Assembly (NCBI GenBank): GCA_017311185.1
Contig: JAESUZ010005462.1
Location: 5,022,001-5,086,000 of the forward strand
Source: Proteles cristata cristata
Lineage: Eukaryota > Chordata > Mammalia > Carnivora > Hyaenidae
Length of the DNA: 64,000 nt
Direction of reading: 5' to 3'
Shown: positions 1 to 9,827 of the stretch, piece after piece
Position numbering within the stretch: position 1 is the first letter of the stretch
Layout: the number at the start of each line of letters is the position of its first letter
Notes under the pieces: generated by a model
Seen by the model: the letters and a program-made list of their open reading frames with translations, nothing else
What the model was told of the DNA's origin: nothing
Databases searched by the model: none
Program-made: the position numbers and the translations under genes

Positions 1-600
1 TAGGAATTTATCCAAGGGGTAAAGTAGTGCTGACTCATAGAGGCACATGTACCCCAATGTTTACAGCAATGCTTTCAACAATAGCCAAATTATGGAACAT
101 GCCTAAGTGTCCCATCAACTGATGAATGAATAAAAGAAGATGTGGTTTATATATACAATGGAATACTACTTGGCAATGAGAAAGAATGAAATCATGTCAT
201 TTGCAGCAATGTGGATGGAACTGGAGGGTGTTATGCTGAGTATAATAAGTCAATCAGAGAAGGATAGATATCATATGTTTTCTCTCATATGTGCCTCTTG
301 AGAAACTTAACAGAAGACCATGGAGGAAGGGAAGGGGAAAAATAGTTACAAACAGAGAAGGAGGGAGGCAGACCATAAGAGACTCTCAAATACAGGGAAC
401 AACAAACAGAGTGGATGGGAAGATAAGGGAGGGGGAAAATGAATGATGGGCATTGAAGAGGGCACTTGCTGGGATGAGCGTTGGGTGTTATATGTAAGCA
501 ACCAGCCATGGGAATCTACCCCAAAAACCAAGAGCACACTTTACACACTGTATGTTAGCCAACTTGACAATAAATTATATCTTAAAAGAATTAAAAGAAT
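1..600 (+). mobile_element. L1 3' end (ORF2 C-terminus plus 3'UTR), continues off the left edge
   Basis: This is the tail of a plus-strand LINE-1. The region around 120-190 encodes a decayed form of the ORF2p C-terminal peptide (WFIYTMEYY-like), which is intact in the copy at 46130-46170. It is followed by the carnivore L1 3'UTR with its purine-rich tract (300-440) and the terminal phrase ttgacaataaa near 565. Many differences from the young copies make this an older insertion. The 5' part lies outside the window. Confidence 0.85.
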
Positions 601-731
601 TTTAAAAAAGGAGAAAACCATAAAGCAAGTTTCTACACTATATGGAAGTTGTAAATTATTTGAAGGTAGACCATGAGAATATGAATATGTTAATAATATA
701 AACCACGGAATACCCACTAATAAAGAACTTT
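601..731. other. Unassigned AT-rich spacer
   Basis: No gene or recognisable repeat. Its last 13 bases (aataaagaacttt, 719-731) are the left target-site duplication of the following SINE. Confidence 0.5.
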
Positions 732-955
732 CATTTATATTTTTATTCTTTGAATGTTTATTTTATTTTTGAGAGAGAGAAACCATGTATAAGTGGGAGG
801 AGGAGCAGAGAAAAAGGGAGATACAGAATCTGAAGCAGGCCCCAGGCCCTGAAGTGTCAGCATAGGACCCAATGTGAGGCTTGAACTCACGAACTGTGAG
901 ATCATAACCTGAACTGAAGTCGGACAGTTAATTAACTGAGTAACCCAGGCGCCCC
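732..955 (-). mobile_element. Carnivore tRNA-Lys SINE (SINEC type), diverged
   Basis: Reverse-oriented SINE: T/A-rich tail at the left, then the GA-rich tract, then the tRNA-like head ending in ggcgcccc. It is flanked by aataaagaacttt (719-731) and aacaaagaacttt (956-968), a 13-bp TSD with one mismatch. Divergence from the young copies indicates moderate age. Confidence 0.9.
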
Positions 956-1354
956 AACAAAGAACTTTTTAAACATACTAATAAGCTAACAGTGGAGATT
1001 ACTTTACTAGAATAATAAATACTCAATTCAGTATTGGATTGAAAGAAGGGAGGGAATAAAGGAAAACAAATCAACAAGAAACAAATGAAACAAATAGTAA
1101 CAATTGGCAAGATGATAGATTTAAATCCAATTAAAACAATAATTACAATAAATGCAAAATCACCAACTGAAAACAGATTACAGATGGAAGAGACAGAGAA
1201 AGGAAGGAAGGAAGGATGGAAGGCTGGCCCAATTATATTCTCTATACAAAAAACTCAATGTAAAATATAAAGACATTGATAATGGAAAAAGGAATATCTA
1301 AAAACTCAAAAGTAAGTTAGAATGACAATATTAACATCAAACAAAGTAAACTTT

Positions 1355-1563
1355 TTTTTTCTTTTATTTATTTCTAGCAGAGAGAGAGAGACAGCGTGAG
1401 CAGGGGAGGGTCAGAGAGAGAGGGAGTCACAGACTGAAACAGGCTCCAGGCTCTGAGCTGGCCATCAGCACAGAGCCCGACGCGGAGCTCGAACCCACGA
1501 ACCGCGAGATCATGACCTAAGCGAAAGTCGGACGCTTAACTGACTAAGCCACCCAGGCGCCCC
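1355..1563 (-). mobile_element. Young felid SINE with perfect TSD
   Basis: Reverse-oriented SINE with a clean tRNA-derived head and a GA-rich tract. It is flanked by identical 15-bp copies of aacaaagtaaacttt at 1340-1354 and 1564-1578, which shows L1-mediated retrotransposition. The poly-T at the left is the reverse of its A tail. Confidence 0.95.
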
Positions 1564-2089
1564 AACAAAGTAAACTTTAGATCAGGAACTATTACCAATG
1601 ATAACAGGGAATATTATTTAATGACCAAAGGATCAATTCAATAAAAGTAATGTTATATGTGTATGCACCCAATAAAAACTTTGTTTCATATAAAACAGAA
1701 ATGTTAAAACTTAGAGGAGAAATATAAAGACCTATAATTGTAATAGATACAATTATAATAACTGACAGAATAGAAAATCAATAAAGATATAGAGAATCTG
1801 AATAATACTGTCAACAAACTTACACAATTGACATTTTTAGAGCACTTCACCAAACAATAGCATAATACACATTATTTGCTAGTGCAAATGGATCATTCAC
1901 CAAGATAAAATATAAAACATGAAAAAGCACACTTCTAAATCTCCTATTGTTTCAAAGAGAAATAGCAAGGTGACTTAGAAAATATTTTTAAGTGAATGAA
2001 AACATAATATATCAAAATTTGTGGGACATATTTAAAGCAGTGGTTAAAAGAGAATGAATACTATTAAATGCTTATCTGAGAAAACAGAA

Positions 2090-2262
2090 GGAATGCCTGG
2101 GTGGCTCACTTAAGAGTCTGCCTCTTGAATTTGGCTCAGGTCATGACCCCAGGGTCATGGGATCACGCCTTGCATCAGGCTCTGTGTTGAATCTGCTTAA
2201 AATTCTCTCTGTCTCTGCTCCTCTCCCCCACTTGTTCCCTTTCTCTCTCTAAAAATGAATAA
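2090..2262 (+). mobile_element. Older carnivore SINE
   Basis: The head atgcctgggtggctc, a degraded tRNA body and a CT-rich stretch (2205-2250) identify a SINEC-type element clearly older than the felid-young copies. Its A-rich tail has grown into the following tetranucleotide repeat. It interrupts the old L1 ORF2. Confidence 0.85.
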
Positions 2263-2318
2263 ACGAATGAGTGAATGAATGAATGGATGGATGGATGGAT
2301 GAATGAATGAATGAGTTA
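2256..2318. repeat. (TGAA)n/(TGGA)n microsatellite at a SINE tail
   Basis: Runs of gaatgaat, then ggatggatggatgg, then gaatgaatgaatg directly follow the A-rich SINE tail, a usual place for tetranucleotide repeats to arise. Confidence 0.9.
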
Positions 2319-2747
2319 GTGAAATAAAGCCCAGGAAAGGTCTAAAATCCATACTCTAAGCTTTCACCTTAAGAAAATAGGAAAAGAAGTGAAGATGAAA
2401 TCCAGAGTAAACATAGAGAAGGAAATCATCAATATAAGAGCAGAAATGAATAAAATTGAAAACAACAAAAATAATAGAAAAATCAATAAAACCAAAGTGT
2501 AGTTCTTTGAAAAAATTCAATAAAATTGATAAATCTATAGTCAGAGTGGCATAGGAAAAAGAAGACACAAATTACCATTGTCAAGGAAGAAAATAGGGCT
2601 ACTACTCCAGATTCTATAGACATTAAAAGGCTAATAATAAGGGAATATTATGAACAATTTTATGCCAATACATTTGATATCATGAATAAAATGGGCAAAT
2701 TTCTTGAAAAACAAACTACCAGAATTCACTCAAGAATTAGGTAAGCT

Positions 2748-2960
2748 GAGGCATCTGGGTGGCTCAATCGGTTAAGAATCCGACTTCAGCTCAGGTCATG
2801 ATCTCGTGGTTCATGAGTTCGAGCTCTGCAACCGGGTTCTGTGCTGACCCCGCAGAACCTAGAGCCTGTTTCAGATTCTGTGTCTTCCTCTCTCTCCCTG
2901 CCCCCCCCCACCCCCCGCTCATGCTCTGTTTCTCTCTGTCTCAAAAATAAACAAACAAAA
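2748..2960 (+). mobile_element. Felid SINE with perfect 16-bp TSD
   Basis: Complete tRNA-derived head, CT-rich region with a C run (2902-2918), and A-rich tail. The flanks aagaattaggtaagct at 2732-2747 and 2961-2976 are identical. It is inserted in the old L1 ORF2. Confidence 0.95.
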
Positions 2961-3013
2961 AAGAATTAGGTAAGCTAAATAGTTCTATATCTATCAGAGA
3001 ATTTGAGCTCACA

Positions 3014-3442
3014 CTTTATTTTATTTTATTTTTTTTTTACAAATAGTTTATTGTCAAATTAGTTTCCACATAACACCCAGTGCTCATCCCCACAAGTGCC
3101 CCTCCTCCATGCCCACCCCTCCTCCCCCCCACATCCATCAGTCCTCAGTTTTTGTCAGCATTCAAGAGTCTCTCATGGTTTGCCTCTCCCCCTTTCCCCC
3201 ACCATTTCCACCCTTCTTCTCCCCTTTGGTCCTCTGTTAAGCTCCTCCTAATCCTCCTATACGTGCACACATATGATATTTGTCCTTTGCTGCCTGACTT
3301 ATTTCGCTCAGCATAACACCTTCAAGGTCCATCCATGTTGCTACACATGGCCAGATTTCATTCTTTCTCATTGTCACGTAGTATTCCATGGTATAGATAA
3401 ACCACATCTTCTTGATCCATTCATCTGTTGATGGACACTTAG
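3014..3442 (-). mobile_element. 5'-truncated L1 3' end, reverse orientation
   Basis: It starts with T-rich sequence, then the reverse of the carnivore L1 3'UTR (tttattgtcaaa near 3050) and the reverse ORF2 C-terminus (3340-3440). The 11-bp TSD ttgagctcaca is at 3003-3013 and 3443-3453. Truncation falls inside the C-terminal coding region. Confidence 0.93.
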
Positions 3443-3721
3443 TTGAGCTCACAATTTAAAATCCTCCCACCTAAAGACATCTCCAAGCTGAGAGGTGAAT
3501 TCTATAAAATGCTTAAGGAATAATTAAATTCTTTTAGAATATAGAACTTGTTCAAAATATAGAAGAGAACGTTTCCCAATTCATTTTATGATACCCATGT
3601 GACCCTGATACCAAAACCAGACAAAGACATTACAAGAAAAGAGAACGGCTAACCATTTAGAGTCAATGAACATTGACTCTAAAATCCTTAATGTAATATT
3701 GGTAAATTGAATCCAGCAATA

Positions 3722-4296
3722 TAGATGATCCTTGAATAATGCAGGGGTTACGGGCACAGATCCCTCTGCAGTTGAAAATCCACATATAACATTGACTCCC
3801 CCAAAACTTAGTTACTAATAATCTATTATTGACCAGAAACCCTACTGATAACATAACAGATTATAATATAATCATAATCAAAATATGATTAATATGTATT
3901 TTGTATATGTATTATATACTGTATTCTTGCAATAAAGTAAGCTAGGGAAAAGAAAATGTTTTTAAGAAAATCATAAAGAAGAGAAAATACATTGACAGCA
4001 TACTGTATTTATTAAAAAATTCATGGGGCGCCCGGGTGGCTTAGTCGATTGAGCGTCCAACTTTCGCTCAGGTCATGATCTCGCAGTTCGTGGATTCGAG
4101 CCCCGCGTCGGGCTCTGTGCTGACAGCCAGCTCAGAGCCTGGAGCCTGTTTCAGTCTGTGACTCCCTCTCTCTCTGACCCTCCCCTACTCACGCTGTCTC
4201 TCTCTCTCTCTCCTAGAAATAAATAAAAATATTTAAAAAAATTCACATGTAAGGGGACACGCCCAGTACAAAACCATGTTGTTCAAGGGTCAGCCA
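3722..4296 (+). mobile_element. Tigger/MER2-like DNA transposon fossil (contains a SINE)
   Basis: The left end (gatccttgaataatgcagg) and right end (gttcaagggtcagcca) are imperfect inverted repeats of the pogo/Tigger type. The internal reverse phrase gcaataaagtaagctag fits the same family as I remember it. TA dinucleotides flank both ends (3720-3721, 4297-4298). Removing the element rejoins the L1 ORF2 phrase around caatatataaaa, which confirms the boundaries. A SINE sits inside at 4025-4235. No transposase frame remains; this is a non-autonomous type. Confidence 0.75.
4025..4235 (+). mobile_element. Young felid SINE inside the Tigger-like element
   Basis: Near-intact head, B-box region (gattcgagcc), CT tract and aaataaaa tail. 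The flanking duplication is aaaaaattca (4014-4023 and 4236-4245). Confidence 0.93.
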
Positions 4297-4446
4297 TATA
4301 TAAAATGAATAAAATATAACCAAGAGTAATTAGACCAGAAATAAAAGCTTGGTTCAACATTTGAAAAGTAATAAATGTCATTCATTTTCAAAAGACAAAA
4401 AAATGAAAACTGTATGATCATTTCATTAGATGCAGAAAAATTACAC

Positions 4447-4630
4447 TAGCTTTGGAGTCAAACCTCAGCTCAAATTCCATTTCTATTGCCCACCAGTTGT
4501 ATAACCTTTACCAAATAACATTATTGAGCAGCCCTAATCTATACACTGTATAAAGTAATTCCACCCTTATACTGTTGGAGTGATGATTAGCGAAGACATC
4601 TATGAAGTACTCAGAGTGTACTCTGACCCC
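4447..4630 (+). mobile_element. MIR SINE remnant
   Basis: The phrases ctttggagtcaaacctcag, ccagttgtataacc and a late gatgatta segment follow the MIR consensus order, heavily decayed. Confidence 0.55.
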
Positions 4631-5080
4631 AGTGACTTTTTCCAGAATAGCCTGGTTTGAGGACTGGTGGTAGGATTATTATCTGAGGGCTTAAGAAGCA
4701 AGAAGGGTCAGCACTCATCAGTGTTCCCCACTCACTGAGCTAGTGAGGCTGAGCAATATCTGTCTTAGCTGGCCCTGACAGGAGCTGTCTTTCTCTGAAA
4801 CCATACATAGAAGGCATCACAGAGTGAGGTCTCTGCCTGTGGGCTCTATGTACAAAGGGCAGCCTGCAGTGTGTCTGACCCTTTGCCAGAAATGCTGCTT
4901 TAGCCATTTCAAAATCCTGCTAGAGGTTGGACTTAATTCACTGAACTGCAAGAAGCACTTGAAGGTTTCTGAGCAGAGTAGGGAGACTACAGAAGTAGTC
5001 ATGTTGTTTGTTGTTATTGGAAATCTGAATCTGTTATTGGAAATCTGACATATGTCAGATGTAACTCTGTTGAGAACCTG
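4631..5080. other. Unassigned intergenic sequence
   Basis: Single-copy in appearance, of balanced base composition. No gene, splice pattern or repeat is recognised. Confidence 0.5.
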
Positions 5081-5630
5081 AAATGATGATGTCTTGGAAT
5101 TTGTCAAGTAATGCTACACCAGAAAATTCACCCTTGCAGTAAGAAACATTCTCAGGTCCCCTTGCATTTGTCCAGGACCTTGTATGGCCTTTACCTTCAC
5201 AGGTTAAGGCATCCTGCTGTGTTTCCTTGTACAGCTTGTTTGTCCAAGAGAAGGGGCTCCACCTTTGTCACACATGGGAAAGCCCCTCTGAGTCACTCTC
5301 TCTGGCCACATGGAGCGATGAGGAGAGATGTGGGTGGACTCAAATGGTGCATCCACAGGAGGCACTCCCCACCCAATCTTATGGATTATATTTTTACCCC
5401 ACTTATGTCCCCCTTTTGCCTTTAGAGTCCTTTGTCTTATCCCCTCCACTTCATATAGGGGTGTAAGAGCAAAAGGAGAAACTTGTATCTGCACTTGTGG
5501 TCTCACTCACACTCTTATAGGGCTGATTACTCCAGAACTACCAATAACTGACTACAGAACTAAGACATATCTTCTTTGCTTGTTTGCCCAAAGCAAATAA
5601 AGCCCAGATACTATAGATACTGTATGATGT
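5081..5630 (+). mobile_element. Possible decayed LTR (tentative)
   Basis: A TATA-like run (ttatggattatatttttacc near 5380) and an AATAAA signal (about 5596) give a U3-R-like layout. The outer flanks tgatgtcttgga (about 5087) and tgatgtattgga (about 5626) look like a duplicated target. I cannot name the family and the terminal TG/CA are not clear, so this could be ordinary unique DNA. Confidence 0.25.
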
Positions 5631-6209
5631 ATTGGAAAGAGCAAAGGCATTTATTATTTCACTTAATGAGAAGCCTGGAGGTGGGGAGCTCTAGGGTTGA
5701 TTGTAAGTGACCCAGTAATAGTATCAAGGATCCAGGCTACTGCCATTCACAACACATAGCTTTTCCTCTTAAAATGGTCCCTCAAGGTCCCAAAATGCGT
5801 TATAAACAAAGGAAAAATGTAGGGCAGGCAAAAGAAGGGAATATTTTTGTCTCATATGCCTTCATTCAAGTGAGGCAGTCCTCAGAACTGTATTTGCCTA
5901 CATTAAGGACATGTCTTGACAAGAAAACAGATCTCTGCAACTGACTTACATGAAAAATGTTTACCTGCGGGGCCTGGGGGAGACTCAACCTCCCCTGAAT
6001 GATGTAGCCTCCTACAGGTGGTGGACAGAATCTGGGTTCTATGAAGAAGTGGGGAGTGGCTCGTGGAAACAGTCATGTCTTCCCCATTACAGTGGAGGAG
6101 GGCCTGTGCCCAGCTATGCACTGGTTCCCACCCTCCACTGTCTCTTTAGAGACATCAGTGCAGCATTTTTTACCTTTCTGTCTTCCATGCATGAACAAAG
6201 TGCATAATT
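5631..6209. other. Unassigned intergenic sequence
   Basis: No gene and no recognised repeat. Short open frames here are not coding-like. Confidence 0.5.
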
Positions 6210-7443
6210 CTCAACAGCATACAAACAGTCGCTGTAATATCTCTCACCTCAAAAATCCCTACCCTGATCCCACGTGTCCCTCAAGCCACTGCCCCATTTC
6301 TTTGCTTCTTTGATAGCCCAAACTGCTTCCATTGCCTATGTTTACCATCCTTTCTACTCATATTCTATTTAACTCAGACTTTTGTTTCCCTGTCTCCACC
6401 AAAACAGCCGTTAAGGCCACCAAACATCCACCTGACAAAGCCAGAGTTCACTTCACAGTCCCTGTGTCAATGTCTCAGCAGCAAATACACAGTCAACACT
6501 CACTCCCTCTTGAAATGCTACCTCTGCTGTATTCCTGGAAGCCTTGTCCTAATTCTGAGTTTTGTGGCTTCTGCTGTGTCACCTCTCCTTTTCTCTCTGA
6601 TCTTCTCAGTTATCTTCTTCACACAGTGAGCTTGTTCAAGCTGAGGACCTGAAATACCACCTCTGTGTGCCCCATTCATAAGTTTTTATATCTACAGCCT
6701 TGACTTCTCTCACTTTCAGGCTGGTGAGTCCAGCAGCCAGCCACTTGCCAGGTCTAGTTGAGGGTCTGACAAGTGTTCCCAGCTTTGTGCGCTTAAAATC
6801 TTATTTTTCACAGATGCCCATTCTAGCTCAGCCCAGACCCTTGAAATCATTCTTCAGTTTTCTTTTTCTCTTTTGCACCCTAATATAATCTATTAGCAAA
6901 TATTGTCAACTCTTCTTAAAAATAGATCCAGAATTTACCCACCACTAGCACTGCACTTCTCACCTGGGCACTGCAGTGGCCTCATAGTTGCTCTGTTTCC
7001 ACTCTTTGTTCCCTGAGTTGGCCCGGTCCACATCCAATCCAGATGATGGCTTCACAATGAAGACAGGAACTTCAGGCCTTACTCAAAATGCTCCCAGGCT
7101 CCTCATTCCACCTACAGCAAAGCCCCAGTGCTTACTGTGTATTACCAGAGCTAGCTTCCACTTCCACTCTGACTTCACCTTCTGGCATTCTCTCTTCACT
7201 CTCCATTCCAGCCACACCCTTTTCCCTGCTCTTCTAGAACTCAGCAAGTGTGGCCTCACTTACCCTGTCTTATCTATCCTCCATAGCCCTTGTCACTACA
7301 TGACAACATATATTGATGTGTTTATTTATTCTCTGATTCCTGTGGTAGAACATAAGTTGTGTGAAGGCAGGGACTCCGTTAGTCATGCTTAGTGCTAAAA
7401 CAGCACCTGGCACCTACTGGATACTCAGTAAATATTGATTGAC
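6210..7443 (+). mobile_element. L2 LINE, about 1.2 kb of 3' ORF and 3' end
   Basis: The stretch follows the L2 consensus in order: a ccactgccccatttctttgc phrase (6282), a dispersed RT region (6380-6720), cagcctt..tctctcac (6695-6715), the ccactc..ctgg segments (7140-7240), and the classical 3' end with gaaggcagggactcc (7360) and agtaaatattgattga (7426). Internal deletions and many substitutions are expected for this mammal-wide element. The open frame at 6988-7392 lies in it and is not a gene. Confidence 0.75.
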
Positions 7444-7550
7444 TGTTATTTAAGTATGTGACCTTGGATAAGTCACTTTAGATTAGAAGGCCTCAGTTCC
7501 CTGATTTATAAAGTGAGGGGTCTCATTGACTTCTAATATTCTTTCATTTT
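7444..7550 (+). mobile_element. MIR SINE remnant
   Basis: tatgtgaccttggataagtc followed by cctcagttccctgatttat is the central MIR core. It abuts the L2 3' end. Confidence 0.7.
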
Positions 7551-7795
7551 TTAAATGAGTCTCTAGAAAGACAATGAACTAGTTTGCCAAGGTTGCCATA
7601 ATAAAGCACTATAGATTGAGTGCCTTATATAAGAGAAGTTTATTTTCCTACAGTTCTTTGATTGGAAATACAAGATCAAGGGGTTGGCAGTTTTGGTTTC
7701 TACTGAGAGCTACTCTCCTTGGCTTGTAGATGGCCATCTTCTCCATGTGTCTTCACATGGTCTTCCCTCATGTGTGTCTGCATCCAAATTTTCTC

Positions 7796-7874
7796 TTTTT
7801 TTTCTTTCATAGTTTATTGTCAAGTTGGATTCATATAACACCCAGTGCTCATCCTAACAAGTGCTCTCTTCCAT
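7796..7874 (-). mobile_element. Very short L1 3' end, reverse
   Basis: A T-rich start, tagtttattgtcaagttgg and acacccagtgctcatcc: only the last ~75 bp of an L1 3'UTR. It was inserted in the LTR before the neighbouring L1. Confidence 0.8.
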
Positions 7875-7886
7875 TCAAATTTCCTT

Positions 7887-8651
7887 TTTTTTTTTTTTAC
7901 AAATACTTTATTGTCAAATTAGTTTCCACATAACACTCAGTGCTCATCCCCACAAGTGTCCTCCTCCATGCCCATCCCCCCCTCCCACCCACATCCATCA
8001 GTCCTCAGTTTTTGTCAGCTTTCAAGAGTCTCTCATGGTTTGCCTCTCTCCCTTTCCCCCACCATTTCTGCCCTTCTTCTCCCCCTTGTTCCTCCATCAC
8101 GTTCCTCCTAATCCTCCTGTACGTGCAAACATATGATATTTGTCCTTCTCTGCCTGACTTATTTCGCTCAGCATAACACCCTCAAGGATGGCCAACAGAC
8201 ACATGAAACGATGCTCAGCATCCCTCCTCATCAGGGAAATACAAATCAAAACCACACTGAGATACCACCTCACTCCAGTCAGAGTGGCTAAAATGAGCCA
8301 ATCAGAGAACTCTAGATGCTGGCGAGGATGTGGAGAAACGGGCACCCTCCTACACTGTTGGTGGGAATGTAAACTGGTACAGCCCCTCTGGAAAACAGTG
8401 TGGAGGTTCCTAAGGAAACTAACAATAGAACTCCCTATGACCCAGCAATAGCACTGCTAGGAATTTACCCAAGGGATACAGAAATGATGATGCAAAGGGG
8501 CACATGTACCCCAATGTTCATAGCAGCACTCTCCACAATAGCTAAAACATGGAAAGAGCCGAAGTGTCCATCAACAGATGAATGCATCAAGAAGATGTGG
8601 TTTATCTATACCATGGAATACTACATGGCAATGAGAAAGAATGAAATCTGG
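7887..8651. mobile_element. L1 insertion with 5' inversion (twin-priming product)
   Basis: 7887-8187 is the L1 3' end in reverse orientation (poly-T, 3'UTR, up to the ccttgaggg phrase). At 8188 the orientation flips, and 8188-8651 is the adjacent upstream ORF2 C-terminal segment in forward orientation. It encodes the ORF2p C-terminus: the MANRHMKR, W-rich zinc-knuckle-like WRGCGETG and WFIYTMEYY regions, in two frames. The whole insert is bracketed by one TSD, tcaaatttcctt (7875-7886, 8652-8663). About 23 bp that separate the two segments in other copies (compare 46185-46207) are missing at the inversion joint. Confidence 0.93.
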
Positions 8652-8841
8652 TCAAATTTCCTTCTTGTAAGGACTCAGTCCTATTAGATTAAGGGCCATT
8701 TGTGTGACCTCATTTTAACCTAATCACCTCTATAAAAACCCCACTTTCAAATACAGTCTCATTCTGAGGTACTGAGGATTGGGGCATCAATGTATGAATT
8801 TGGTGGTGGGGGCGGGGAGGGATACAATTTAGTCCATAGCA

Positions 8842-9590
8842 CCTGAGGCACATTGTGTGGCCTCTGGATGGGACTTTATGCCCAAGCATCGATTGTATGG
8901 TGCCAAGACAATGGCTAAGGAGAGAGACAATTTTGAAAACAACATTTGAATGATGAGAAGGTGGTTTCAAGATTGCTGTGCTTATACTTCTGACTCTATT
9001 TGTTAGAATATTTTCCAGTAAGCCTCCTTGTGAAAATATGGGGATTTTTTTCTCCCATTGTTTTGCTGCCTGATCACAACCCAAACAGGTGAGTGGAACA
9101 TCAGGGCTTGGCCACAGACGCATGACTAGCAGGCACCACTGCTTCCTCTGTCTTCGCTGCTTATAGGCACCCTTTCATCTGGCTCATTGTCTTTCAATCT
9201 GGTTTAAATATAGAAATGAACCCCTGATATGGTACCTCAAGGGTGACTTAGTTTCTGGGGCTGCTTGGAGTAGGAGACTGTGGTAAATGTTGCCATCCAG
9301 AGAGAGAAGGACCACCCCCACGGCCTTGGGAACCTTGCCTTTTTTCTGTTTGCCTTTTGTCAGCTCTTCATTTTGGGAATGCCACTCTGCTTTCCCACTG
9401 GTATGGAAACCATCCAAACCATCACTGAATCATTCCCTCTCCTTGAAGGATGCTTGGAAAGTCTTTCAGTGTTATTCTATCTGTATGTAGTAGAAATTGT
9501 GACGACTGGCAAAACTGACGACTTCAGTAAGAGTCTTCCCATGATACCAGTGCAGAGGCAATGGCATGCTTCAGATGGTCAGTATGTTTC
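8842..9590. other. Unassigned intergenic sequence
   Basis: Unique-looking DNA between the MaLR LTR and the next SINE. No gene or repeat recognised. Overlapping short open frames near 9280-9650 have no recognisable domains and run into the SINE. Confidence 0.5.
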
Positions 9591-9601
9591 AAGAACACTG
9601 G

Positions 9602-9816
9602 GGGCACCTGGGTGGCTCAGTCGGTTAAGTGTCCGACTTCAGCTCAGTTCATGATCTCACAGTTCATGGGTTCGAGCCCCGCATCGGGCTCTGTGCTGAC
9701 AGCTAGCTCAGAGCCCGGAGCCTGTTTGGGATTCTGTATCTCCCTCTCTCTCTGACCCTCCCCTGCTCATGCTGTCTCTCCTGTCTCAGAAATAAATAAA
9801 ACATTAAAAAAAAAAA
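9602..9816 (+). mobile_element. Felid SINE with TSD
   Basis: Head gggcacctgggtggctcag, B-box gggttcgagccc, CT tract and a long A tail. The TSD aagaacactgg is at 9591-9601 and 9817-9827. Confidence 0.95.
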
Positions 9817-9827
9817 AAGAACACTGG

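Larger units (their letters stand above)
1075..4445 (+). mobile_element. Old L1 (L1MA-like) ORF2 fossil, broken by later insertions
   Basis: Between the nested elements listed separately, the residual DNA reads in order through a decayed LINE-1 ORF2. The endonuclease region runs from about 1080 to 1950 (N-terminal phrase near 1110-1160, catalytic-domain remnants 1620-1900). The linker/thumb region is at 2330-2740, and reverse-transcriptase segments are at 3520-3720 and 4300-4440. Stops and indels are frequent and no long frame survives. Nested inside are four SINEs, a reverse L1 tail and a Tigger-like transposon, so this L1 is the oldest layer here. It stops without a 3'UTR. Confidence 0.75.
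7571..8841 (-). mobile_element. MaLR (MLT1/MST-type) LTR, reverse, split by two L1 insertions
   Basis: The left part (7571-7795) has ttgccataataaagcac, ttattttcctacagttct and ggcttgtagatggcc, the reverse of a MaLR LTR 3' half. The right part (8652-8841) resumes exactly at ttcttgtaaggac, then gacctcattttaacc, and ends at the reverse of the LTR start near 8841. Between the halves sit two L1 pieces. It is a solo LTR fossil with no internal genes. Confidence 0.85.

Noticed and set aside
5111..5600. Overlapping 80-105-codon frames on both strands
   Set aside because: No domain, no strand preference, no exon signals; lies in a possible LTR.
6988..7392. 134-codon plus-strand frame
   Set aside because: Falls in the L2 LINE 3' region; a remnant of repeat sequence, not a gene.
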